Shown: piece by piece, positions 19,001 through 25,903 of the stretch
How positions within the stretch are numbered: the first letter of the stretch is position 1
Layout: each line of letters begins with the position of its first letter
Source: Embleya sp040605455
Lineage (GTDB): Bacteria; Actinomycetota; Actinomycetes; Streptomycetales; Streptomycetaceae
Assembly (NCBI RefSeq): GCF_040605455.1
Contig: NZ_JBEXCV010000067.1
Location: 1-43,300 of the forward strand
Direction: 5' to 3'
DNA length: 43,300 nt
The notes under the pieces: model-generated
The model's database searches: none
The model's input: the letters and a program-made list of their open reading frames with translations, nothing else
What the model was told of the DNA's origin: nothing
Translations under genes and position numbers: made by a program

Positions 19001-20761
19001 ACCACCGCCGACCATCCGGTGCTCGCCGCCTTCCACGCGGCGCTGGCCGAAGCCGATCGCTCGGTGGCCGAGGTCGCCGAGGTCGCCGAGGTCGCCGAGC
19101 CGAGCCGCACCCCGTCGGCGGCCTCCCCGCCGCCGGCCGGTGCCGAGGAGCGCCGCGTGTACCGGTTCTCCCTGGCGGAGCACCCCTACGTACGCGACCA
19201 CTGCGTCTACGAGCAGCCCGAGTGGTGGCCGGACCCGGCGGACCGGTTCCCGGTATTGCCGATGACCACGCTGATCCGGCTGGCCGGCGAGGAGGCAAGC
19301 GCTGCAGACGGGCCGGGGCGGGTGGTCACCGGGTATCGGGACGTACGCTCCCTGCGCTGGCTGCCGGCGGCCCCGCCGAGCGATATCGAGTTGGTCCGCA
19401 CGCCGGTGGCTCCGGACCGGATCCGGATCGGATTCGGCCACCACATGTCCACCGAGGTGCTGCTCGCGGACGAGCACGCCACCCGACCCGCACCGCCGGC
19501 CGACCGTACGCCGCTGACCGGTGAGGGTCCCGCGCCGGTGTGCGCGCAGGACCTGTACCGGGATCGCTGGATGTTCCACGGGCCCGGGTTCGCCGGGATC
19601 GACCAGGTGCTGACGGTCGCCGACGACGGCATTCGCGGCATCGTGCGCGCACTGCCCGCACCCGGTGCACCGCTGGACGCGGCCGGACAACTCCTGGGCC
19701 ACTGGATGCAGCTGCGCCTGCCCACGGATCGCCTGGTGTTCCCGATGTCGGTGGCGGCGATCGACGAGTATGGGCCGCCGCCCGAGCCGGGCGCGCGGCT
19801 GCTGACCACCGCGCGGATCCGGGAGGTCCTGCCGACCACCGTGCGCGGCGACGTCGAGCTGGTGGACCTGGACACCGGCGTGGTGCGGATCCGGGTGCAC
19901 GACTGGGTCTACCGCCGGTTCGCCGCCGACGAGCGGGTGTGGCCGATGAAGTTCACCCCGCACACCACCGGGATCGCCGAGCCGCAGCCCGAGGGTTGGT
20001 GTCTGCTGCGGACCCGCTGGCCCGACCCCGCGGCGCAGGATCTGGTGACGCGCCGCTACCTGGACACCGCCGAGCGGGCCGAGTTCGACGCTGCGGCGCC
20101 CCGGGAGCGCCGGGGTCGGCTGCTCGCGCGGGTCGCGGTCAAGGACGCGGTTCGGCACCACCTGTGGGCGCGCGGGCACGGTCCGCTGTATCCCGCGCAG
20201 GTCCGGATCGGCTGCGACGACACCGGCCGCCCGCTCGCGCACGTGGTCGTCGAGCCGGGCACCCGCGCGCCGGCACCGCCGCACGTGTCCGTCGCGCACA
20301 GCCATCGGCTGGGCGTCGCCGCCGCGAGCACGGCACCGATCGGCATCGACATCGCACTCGTCGACCCCGCCACCGATGTCCCTGCCCTCGAACACGACTC
20401 GCTGACCGCCGAGGAACGCCGGCTGCTGGACCCGCTCGTGGGCCCTGACCCGCGATCGCGACACCTGTGGGTGCTGCGCTTTCGGTGTGCCAAGGAGGCG
20501 GCCGGCCGGGCGGACGACACCGACCCGACGGGCCGGCCGGCACATCGGGTGGTGACCTCGGCTCGGCCCACGGGCCCGCACGACGCCGAGTTGTCCGTGG
20601 GCGCGGGCCCGCCCGACGGCGCCGGCCACCTCGTCCGCACTCGGGACGTGGCGGATCCCCACGGCTCGCGCATCGACCGCTACGTGGTCGCGTGGACGAG
20701 CGCGCGGCCCGACGAGCACCGGAACGGTTTCCCCACTACCTCACATGGGAGCACCCGATGA
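16079..20761 (+). CDS. PKS partner subunit, KS-AT-DH-phosphopantetheinyl transferase
   Basis: A 1560-residue protein starting at ATG (16079), overlapping the upstream stop. Domains in order:
- Residues ~10-440: a second ketosynthase with all catalytic residues (Cys222 in DAACATS, His360 in EAHGTGT, His401 in SNIGH), unlike the chain-length-factor half of PfaC.
- ~600-890: acyltransferase with Ser672 (GHSMGEW) and His773 (SGFHTP); the usual PGQG entrance motif reads PGLEP.
- ~900-1030: linker with PTP-type repeats and four copies of the triad V-A-E.
- ~1030-1280: hot-dog dehydratase with His1041 (VRDHCV), a VLPMT motif and Asp1200 (DAAGQ).
- ~1320-1500: Sfp-like phosphopantetheinyl transferase with GIDIA (Asp1424, usual Glu replaced by Ala1426) and CAKEA (Lys1472, Glu1473).
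A built-in PPTase after a DH is also seen in enediyne PKSs. It would prime the ACPs encoded next door. Together with protein 1, all reductive-cycle activities are present. Confidence 0.9.
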   Translation: MSSRIGARGPRPDDAAIVGIGAIFPGAADPAGFWRLIESGGDAITEVPPNRWDPALYYAPGTAGEPAHSDRFYCRRGGFVDDLATFDPVRFGIMPAVVAGAEPDQLLALRAGAEAIADAGGEARLPDRSRIGVVFGRGGYMGVATARLDQRVRTAHQLTSLLGELAPELDRARLAAIRAAFHDSLGPEQPEASIGLVPSFTASRIANRLDLGGPAYTLDAACATSLLALDQAAAELRSGRCDAVLAGAVHHCHIATLWSVFTQLRALSASERIRPFDRAADGTLISEGTGAVLLKRFADAERDGDRVYAVVRGVGVSSDGRAASLMSPLVDGQVRALDQAWRAAGLDPTEPGLLGLVEAHGTGTPVGDEAELTTLGKVFGPRAGNRPADVALGTVKSNIGHAMQASGMAGLIKAALALHHRTLPPTLHVRDPHPAFGGTRMHPQGRAEAWPVNPAGSRLAAVDAFGFGGVNAHAVLEQPPVGRPVALPTGNGRAVTRDTPTTGFGPLAPDTPPTRAGRPPAPDVLTLAADSVPELARLLADVTAGGPVSTGPAGPCRLAVANPTPKRLALAARVVDRGVAWRGRAEIWFTPRPLLGLYAPNPGRVAFLFPGLEPEVSPRLDDLADTCGRPRPELTGAEDLVGRAVDALTAGRFLAAELERAGLIPDLLAGHSMGEWTAMVVAGMYPRAAVDGFLASLRPDSLAVPDLVYAAVGCGAAVAERFVGTTGPVVVSHDNCPNQSVLCGPGEAIAEVLGRLRREGVVGGELPFRSGFHTPMWAPYLGQVAAAFEQLPLRAPRVPVWSATGIAPYPADAAAVRELTVRHLLEPVRFRESIEELYAGGVRVFVQPGAGSLVGFVHDTLRGRDALAVAAHSTLRPGLAGFRRATAALWVEGAAIEPAQPAATPTPVPDLAPTRTHVPGLQAVPAPPPTPDLTPTPAPTPTPAGPIVRLDLGSPLVTLGPAADPLRLSGAPRSTTADHPVLAAFHAALAEADRSVAEVAEVAEVAEPSRTPSAASPPPAGAEERRVYRFSLAEHPYVRDHCVYEQPEWWPDPADRFPVLPMTTLIRLAGEEASAADGPGRVVTGYRDVRSLRWLPAAPPSDIELVRTPVAPDRIRIGFGHHMSTEVLLADEHATRPAPPADRTPLTGEGPAPVCAQDLYRDRWMFHGPGFAGIDQVLTVADDGIRGIVRALPAPGAPLDAAGQLLGHWMQLRLPTDRLVFPMSVAAIDEYGPPPEPGARLLTTARIREVLPTTVRGDVELVDLDTGVVRIRVHDWVYRRFAADERVWPMKFTPHTTGIAEPQPEGWCLLRTRWPDPAAQDLVTRRYLDTAERAEFDAAAPRERRGRLLARVAVKDAVRHHLWARGHGPLYPAQVRIGCDDTGRPLAHVVVEPGTRAPAPPHVSVAHSHRLGVAAASTAPIGIDIALVDPATDVPALEHDSLTAEERRLLDPLVGPDPRSRHLWVLRFRCAKEAAGRADDTDPTGRPAHRVVTSARPTGPHDAELSVGAGPPDGAGHLVRTRDVADPHGSRIDRYVVAWTSARPDEHRNGFPTTSHGSTR

Positions 20762-21069
20762 GCGCGGACCCGCATGCCGACCGGATCCTGGCCGAAGTCG
20801 CCGGGATGCTCGCCGAGATCGTCGGCGAGGAACTGTTGATCGCCGCCGAGATCACCGCCGAGAGCGGCTTCGACGACGATCTGGCGCTGGAGAGCATCGA
20901 GTTCGTCGCCCTGGCCGGGCGGCTTCAGGAGCGCTACGGCGACCGGGTCGACTTCATCGCCTTCCTCGCCGACCTGGAGATCGAGGAGATCATGGCGATG
21001 ACCGTCGGCCGGCTGGTGAACCACATCGCGGTCTGCACTCGCTCCGAGGCTGTCGGCGGTACCCGATGA
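20758..21069 (+). CDS. Free-standing acyl carrier protein
   Basis: A 103-residue acidic helical protein starting at ATG (20758), in ATGA overlap with the PKS gene. It has the carrier-protein pattern: an acidic helix 1, then DDDLALESIEFV with Ser46 as the predicted phosphopantetheine site, then a C-terminal helix rich in hydrophobic residues (EEIMAMTVGRLV). It reads ESIE rather than the usual DSL/DSI. Placed between the PPTase-bearing PKS and the hydrolase, it may hold the finished or intermediate acyl chain for release or transfer. The lone carrier supplements the single ACP of protein 1, whereas PUFA synthases normally use several tandem ACPs. Confidence 0.85.
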   Translation: MSADPHADRILAEVAGMLAEIVGEELLIAAEITAESGFDDDLALESIEFVALAGRLQERYGDRVDFIAFLADLEIEEIMAMTVGRLVNHIAVCTRSEAVGGTR

Positions 21070-21911
21070 GCGAGGTGCACGCGAACGGCCTGCGCTTTCA
21101 CGTCCAGCGGTTGCGGGCACCCGCCGACCGCCCCGCACCGCGCACGCCGGTGGTCTTCCTGCACGGCCTGGTCCTGGACAACCTCTCCAGCTTCTACTAC
21201 ACGCTGGCCGCGCCGATCGCCCGCGCGGGCTCCGAGGTCCTGCTCTACGACCAGCGCGGACACGGCCGCACCGAGCGGCCCCGGACCGGGTACGACCCGG
21301 ACACCGCGGTCGCCGACCTGGCCGCGCTGCTGAAGGCGTGCGACGTGGCGACCCCGGTACACCTGGTCGGCAACAGCTTCGGTGGCCTGATCGCGCTGCA
21401 CGCCGCCCGAACCCGGCCCGACCTGGTCGCAAGCCTGGTGCTGATCGAGGGACAGTGCCTGGACCTTCGGGTCGACACCGAACCGTACGCGGGCGGCTGG
21501 GTCGAGGAAATGGCCAACACGCTCAACCTGGCCGCGCTGGGCCTGGAGGCGCATCCCGGCCCGGAGCGGCTCCCCACCGGGCCCGCGCGCAAGGCGGCCC
21601 GCCTGCGGGCCGGCGCCGACGCACTCCTGAACGGCACCACCCTGATCGAGGACGTCACCCTGCTGCGCGCACCGACCCCGGACGAACTGGCCGACCTGGC
21701 CTGCCCGGTCCTGGCGCTCTACGGAGAACTGTCCGAACTCCTGCCACCCGCACAACGGTTGGCCGAGCTGCTGGCGAACTGCACCCTCACCGTGCTGCCC
21801 GGCGTCGCGCACACCGTGCTGCGCGAGGCCACCGCGCCGGTGCTGGGCGCACTGCTCGACTGGCTGGCGCGGCACGAGTCGGCCGGCGTGCGGGCCGGGG
21901 CGGACCGATGA
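21066..21911 (+). CDS. Alpha/beta hydrolase, possible chain-releasing thioesterase
   Basis: A 281-residue alpha/beta-fold hydrolase in ATGA overlap on both sides. The oxyanion loop reads FLHGLVLDN (31-39). YDQRGHGRTE follows at 61-70. The nucleophile elbow is GNSFGG with Ser104, and the catalytic His is H249 (PGVAHTV). The acid is probably Glu224 in YGELSEL, where many relatives have Asp. There is no signal peptide. The synthase has no thioesterase domain, so this enzyme is the natural candidate to release the acyl chain from an ACP, by hydrolysis or transfer. That role is inferred from context only. Confidence 0.88.
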   Translation: MSEVHANGLRFHVQRLRAPADRPAPRTPVVFLHGLVLDNLSSFYYTLAAPIARAGSEVLLYDQRGHGRTERPRTGYDPDTAVADLAALLKACDVATPVHLVGNSFGGLIALHAARTRPDLVASLVLIEGQCLDLRVDTEPYAGGWVEEMANTLNLAALGLEAHPGPERLPTGPARKAARLRAGADALLNGTTLIEDVTLLRAPTPDELADLACPVLALYGELSELLPPAQRLAELLANCTLTVLPGVAHTVLREATAPVLGALLDWLARHESAGVRAGADR

Positions 21912-23071
21912 GATTCATGTTCGTGGTCCCGCCGTTCACCGGGCACGTCAACCCCACCGTCGCGGTCGCCGCCGCGCTCGTCGAGCGCGGGCACGAGGTG
22001 GTGTGGTGCGGGCCGCCCGAGATCCTGGAGTTGCTCCCGCTCGGTGCCCGGCTGTTCGCCACCGGGGACGCGCCGGATCCCACCGGCGGCTACGCCGCAC
22101 TGCACGCCGACTGGCAACGGCTGCGCGGGGTGGCCGCGCTGCGTTTCCTGGTCGAGGAGACGCTGGTCCCGCTCGCGCACGCGATGTTGCCCGGCGTCAC
22201 GGCGGCCGTGGCCGGCTACCGCCCGGACGTGCTCGTGGCCGACCAGCAGACCTTCGCAGGCGCGTTCGCCGCGGTTCGGGCCGGCGTGCCGTGGGCGACT
22301 TCGGCGACCACCTCGGCCGAGTTCACCCGGCCGCTGCTGGGTTTTCCGAAGGTCGCCGACTGGGTGCGGGCCCGGATCGCCGAGGCCGCAGTCGCGGCCG
22401 GCGTACCCGCCGACTGCGATCCGCGCTTCTCCGCACGACTCGTGCTGGTCTTCTCCACCCCGGAGTTGGTCGGTCTGACCGAGCCGGTCCCGGCCCACCA
22501 CTGCTATGTGGGCCCCGCGTTCGGTCCCAGACCGGCGGTGGTGGACTTCCCGTGGGACCGGCTCGACCCGCGCCGACGCCGGGTCCTGGTCACGCTCGGC
22601 ACCCTCAACCGCGAGGCCGGCGACCGGTTCTATCCGGCCATGGTGGCCGCCACCCGACCGCTCGCCGACCGGGTCCAGCTGATCCTGGCCGCGCCCGAAC
22701 GGCTGGCCGGCGCACCCGCCGAGCACGTGCTGGTGCGCGAGTTCGTCCCGCAACTCGCGCTGCTCCCGTACCTGGACGCGGTGGTCACGCACGGCGGGCA
22801 CAACACCGTGTGCGAGGCGCTCGCGTTCGGCCTGCCGCTGGTGCTCGCGCCGATCCGTGACGATCAGCCGATCGTGGCCCGCCAGGTGGTGGCCGCGGGT
22901 GCCGGGGTACGAGTGCGCTTCGGCCGTGCGCATGTGCCCGAACTGCGCGCGGCCGTCACCGACGCACTGGATCGTCCCGAACTGCGCGCGGGCGCCCACC
23001 GAGTGCGCGCCTCGTTCGCCGCGTCCGGCGGCGCCGGCGCCGCCGCCGACCGTCTGGAGAAGCTGTGCTGA
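21908..23071 (+). CDS. GT1-family glycosyltransferase (MGT/UGT type)
   Basis: A 387-residue GT-B glycosyltransferase starting at ATG (21908), in ATGA overlap with the hydrolase. The N-terminal acceptor half begins MRFMFVVPPFTGHVNP, with the conserved His of family GT1. The C-terminal half carries the nucleotide-sugar signature HGGHNTVCEALAFGLPLV from H295, ending in the donor-contact RDDQ. It is related to macrolide/YjiC-like and carotenoid or lipid glycosyltransferases. In this operon it probably transfers a hexose or deoxyhexose to a hydroxyl of the acyl product. No sugar-biosynthesis genes are nearby, so a common NDP-sugar such as UDP-glucose is the simplest donor. Confidence 0.92.
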   Translation: MRFMFVVPPFTGHVNPTVAVAAALVERGHEVVWCGPPEILELLPLGARLFATGDAPDPTGGYAALHADWQRLRGVAALRFLVEETLVPLAHAMLPGVTAAVAGYRPDVLVADQQTFAGAFAAVRAGVPWATSATTSAEFTRPLLGFPKVADWVRARIAEAAVAAGVPADCDPRFSARLVLVFSTPELVGLTEPVPAHHCYVGPAFGPRPAVVDFPWDRLDPRRRRVLVTLGTLNREAGDRFYPAMVAATRPLADRVQLILAAPERLAGAPAEHVLVREFVPQLALLPYLDAVVTHGGHNTVCEALAFGLPLVLAPIRDDQPIVARQVVAAGAGVRVRFGRAHVPELRAAVTDALDRPELRAGAHRVRASFAASGGAGAAADRLEKLC

Positions 23072-24939
23072 ACCCCATCGCCGGCCCGTTCCCGTGGCTC
23101 GCCCTGCTGATCGGCCTCGGCCTGGTGGGCGGCACCCGTACGCTGCGCCGCCGGCTGCGCGCACTGCCCTCGTTGGCCGGCCCATCCACCGACGAACCGC
23201 CGCTCGACGCCTGGACCTGTGTGACCGCGATCGGGGTCCGCCCGAACGAGTCCACCATCCGCGCCGCGGTCGCCCACGCCGAGCAGCACCGACTGTTACT
23301 GCTCGACCTGGTCCCCGGCGATTTGCCCGCCGATGAACTGCTCACCCTGCTCCACCGGTTGGACCCGGACCGGATCCGCCGCGACCCGCTCGCACGCGGC
23401 CGAGGCGCGGGTCACGCCCTGCTCGTGCACGAGGACGTCTTGCGCCGCGCCGCCGTCCCGGCCGCCGAACTGACCGACCTCGACTCGCCCGATCTGATCC
23501 GACTCATCGCCCGGCTAAGGCCGTTCGCCGCGCATGCCACCGGGCACGCGGTCGCGCCGGAGCTGCCCGCGACGCGGCCCGATCCCACGCTGCGCAAACG
23601 CCGACTGCGGGCGATGGGCGTGCCGGTGTGGCCCACCCTGATCGGCAACCTGGGTGAGGCCGCCGCCTACACCGGAGCGTGCGTGACCACCCCGTTCTGG
23701 GGCGCACTGGCCTTCCTGGCCATGTGGGTCCAGCCGTACGCGGTGGTCGTCGGCCGCTCGCCGGTGCGCCCGCGCGACCTGGGTCGGGCCACCGGGCTTC
23801 GGCCGATCCTGGCCGGATGGCGCTGGCTGCGCGCGGTGTCCGGTCCCCGCCCGGCCCGTGCCGCCGAGCCGGTCATGGATCCGGCGGCACTGCGCCCGGA
23901 GTACGCGCGCAGCGTCGCGAACGGCCTGGACACGTTCTTCGAGGACCGCCGGAAGACCTGCCCGTGGTGCGGCTCGTCCCGGCTCGTGGTGCGCAGCCGG
24001 ATCGGCGACCACCTCCAGGGCAAACCGGGCCGGTTCACCCTGGAGCGCTGCCGGGACTGCGCACACGTGTTCCAGAACCCCCGCCTGTCGCTCGCCGGGC
24101 TGGAGTACTACTACCGCGACTTCTACGACGGCCTCGGAGGTCCGGGCGCCGAGGCGCTGTTCGGCACCATGTCGCGCACCTACCGGGGCCGCGCCGAACT
24201 GCTGCGCCGACACCTGCCGGCGGACGCCGCCCCGCGCGCCTGGCTGGACGTGGGCACCGGACACGCACACATGTGCGTGGTGGCCCGAACGGTGCTGCCG
24301 GACACCGTCTTCGACGGCCTCGACATGGGCGACGGAGTCGAGGAGGCCGAGCGGCGCGGCTGGATCCGGACCGCGTATCGCGGCCAGTTCCCGGATCTGG
24401 CCGACGACCTGGCCGGCGGCTACGACGTGGTCGGCATGCACCACTACCTGGAGCACACCCGCGATCCGTTCGCCGAACTGGACGCCGCCGCCAAGGTCCT
24501 GGTCCCGGGCGGCCGGCTGCTGATCGAACTGCCCGACCCGCAGTGCTGGTACGGCCGGCTGCTGCGCGGCCTGTGGCTCCCGCTGTTCCAGCCCCAGCAC
24601 CAACATCTGATGCCCTGGCGCAACCTGGAGGTCGCGCTCAACGCCCGCGGGTTCACCGTCGTGGCGCGCGAGCACGGTCGGGCGCACCAGGGCAACGACT
24701 TCACCGGGGCGGTGTCCCAGGCCCTCACCGCCCTCGGGCCGAACCCGGCCATGCCGTGGGTCGCCGGCGGCCCGACCCCGCTGCGCCGGGTCCGCCGTGT
24801 CGCGCTGGTCACCCTGTCCGTTCCGTGCTTCGTGGTGACCGTACTGCTCGACGCGGTCGGCACCCTGCTCGCGCGCGTCGCCGGCGAGCGCGGCGGCAGC
24901 AACGCCTACCGTCTCCTCGCCCGAAAGGACCCGGGATGA
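23065..24939 (+). CDS. Membrane-anchored zinc-ribbon SAM methyltransferase fusion
   Basis: A 624-residue protein starting at GTG (23065), overlapping the glycosyltransferase stop by 7 bp. The first ~270 residues form a domain I do not recognise. It has a hydrophobic segment at residues 8-24 and another pair near 190-230 (YTGACVTTPFWGALAFLAMWV). Next is a zinc-ribbon, C299-x2-C302 ... C329-x2-C332. A class I SAM-dependent methyltransferase follows, with WLDVGTGHA at 393-401 and EHTRDPFAELD plus LVPGGRLLIELPDP further on. A C-terminal hydrophobic helix (VALVTLSVPCFVVTVLLDAV) ends the protein. Zn-ribbon plus Methyltransf_23-like pairs occur in C- and O-methyltransferases of sugars and lipids. 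The membrane segments suggest a lipid substrate at the membrane. Leu78 is a TTA codon. Confidence 0.78.
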   Translation: MLNPIAGPFPWLALLIGLGLVGGTRTLRRRLRALPSLAGPSTDEPPLDAWTCVTAIGVRPNESTIRAAVAHAEQHRLLLLDLVPGDLPADELLTLLHRLDPDRIRRDPLARGRGAGHALLVHEDVLRRAAVPAAELTDLDSPDLIRLIARLRPFAAHATGHAVAPELPATRPDPTLRKRRLRAMGVPVWPTLIGNLGEAAAYTGACVTTPFWGALAFLAMWVQPYAVVVGRSPVRPRDLGRATGLRPILAGWRWLRAVSGPRPARAAEPVMDPAALRPEYARSVANGLDTFFEDRRKTCPWCGSSRLVVRSRIGDHLQGKPGRFTLERCRDCAHVFQNPRLSLAGLEYYYRDFYDGLGGPGAEALFGTMSRTYRGRAELLRRHLPADAAPRAWLDVGTGHAHMCVVARTVLPDTVFDGLDMGDGVEEAERRGWIRTAYRGQFPDLADDLAGGYDVVGMHHYLEHTRDPFAELDAAAKVLVPGGRLLIELPDPQCWYGRLLRGLWLPLFQPQHQHLMPWRNLEVALNARGFTVVAREHGRAHQGNDFTGAVSQALTALGPNPAMPWVAGGPTPLRRVRRVALVTLSVPCFVVTVLLDAVGTLLARVAGERGGSNAYRLLARKDPG

Positions 24940-25859
24940 CCCGCCCGCGGAGCGGCCCACCGCCCACCCCGTCCGCCGCGGCGGCGTTGCCCACCGTGCG
25001 CGGCGCGGCGCCCGTACTGCGCCTGGTGCCGTTCGCATTCGCCCAGGCCTTCGGCCGACCACCGGCCGGGGTCTGGTCCGCGCCGTACGTGCTGCGCCTG
25101 TCCGGCTCGCGGGCCGGGCCGGGCGCCGCCGTGGCGCTGTCCTGGCGGGTGGTGGTCGCCGCCGCGCCGCGCGCCGACGGCGTGCTCCGGGTGGGCTCGA
25201 TCGATCGGCCGGACGAGGGCGCCGAGTTCGACCCGGCGGGCGACATCGGTCCGGTCCCGGACTGGGTCCGTCCGGTGCTTGCGGGCACCACCGGCGCGGG
25301 CGGGCTGGATCTGCTGGTGCACACCGACCTGCCGGACAGCACCGGTCTGTCCGCGTCGGTCCCGCTGTCCTGCACGGCCGCGCTGATCGAGGCGGCGTTT
25401 TACGATGCGGCGGCGGATGATGGTCGCCGGGCCCGGATCCGGCTCACCGATCCGCTACTGGGCACGGTCGCGCTGTATGCCCGGCCCGGCCACGTCATGC
25501 TGATCGAGGACGCCGCCGGCGAGCCGACCCACGTGCCGTTCGACCCGGATCGACTCGGCCTGCGGGTCGTGTTGGCGGTGCCCCGATGGGCCGACGGCGA
25601 CGCCGGATCCGCCGAACCGGTCGACCATCCGGCCGCCGGCCGACCCGAGCGGCCGTCCCCGCCGGCGCGCAACGCACTGGCCGCGGGCGCGATCGAGGCC
25701 CGGCCGCTGGGTGCGGGCGGGTCCACGATCGCGGTGGTGCCGGGTGCCGCTCTGGCAGGCGTGCGCCGGGCACTGGTGGACACCTACACGCGCGCCGGCG
25801 AACCGGCACCGCGCGTACTCAGTGCCTCGGTCGCATCCCCCTGCACCCGGGTGGCGTAG
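24936..25859 (+). CDS. Degenerate GHMP-kinase-like protein (galactokinase relative)
   Basis: A 307-residue protein in ATGA overlap with the methyltransferase; last gene of the operon. I read it as a divergent GHMP kinase. Residues ~31-58 resemble the substrate-binding N-terminus of galactokinases, but the PGRVNLIGEH motif is lost. P133-DSTGLSAS-V142 corresponds to the ATP-binding P-x3-G-L-x-S-S loop with changes. GAGGSTIAVVPG (259-270) matches the third GHMP motif. It is shorter than a typical galactokinase (~380-400). It could phosphorylate the sugar used by the glycosyltransferase, act on another alcohol, or be a non-catalytic relative. The family is supported by three weak motifs only. Confidence 0.5.
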   Translation: MTRPRSGPPPTPSAAAALPTVRGAAPVLRLVPFAFAQAFGRPPAGVWSAPYVLRLSGSRAGPGAAVALSWRVVVAAAPRADGVLRVGSIDRPDEGAEFDPAGDIGPVPDWVRPVLAGTTGAGGLDLLVHTDLPDSTGLSASVPLSCTAALIEAAFYDAAADDGRRARIRLTDPLLGTVALYARPGHVMLIEDAAGEPTHVPFDPDRLGLRVVLAVPRWADGDAGSAEPVDHPAAGRPERPSPPARNALAAGAIEARPLGAGGSTIAVVPGAALAGVRRALVDTYTRAGEPAPRVLSASVASPCTRVA

Positions 25860-25903
25860 GACGGACCCGACGGATCCTCATCGGAGGTCGAACTCGCGCT
25901 TCC

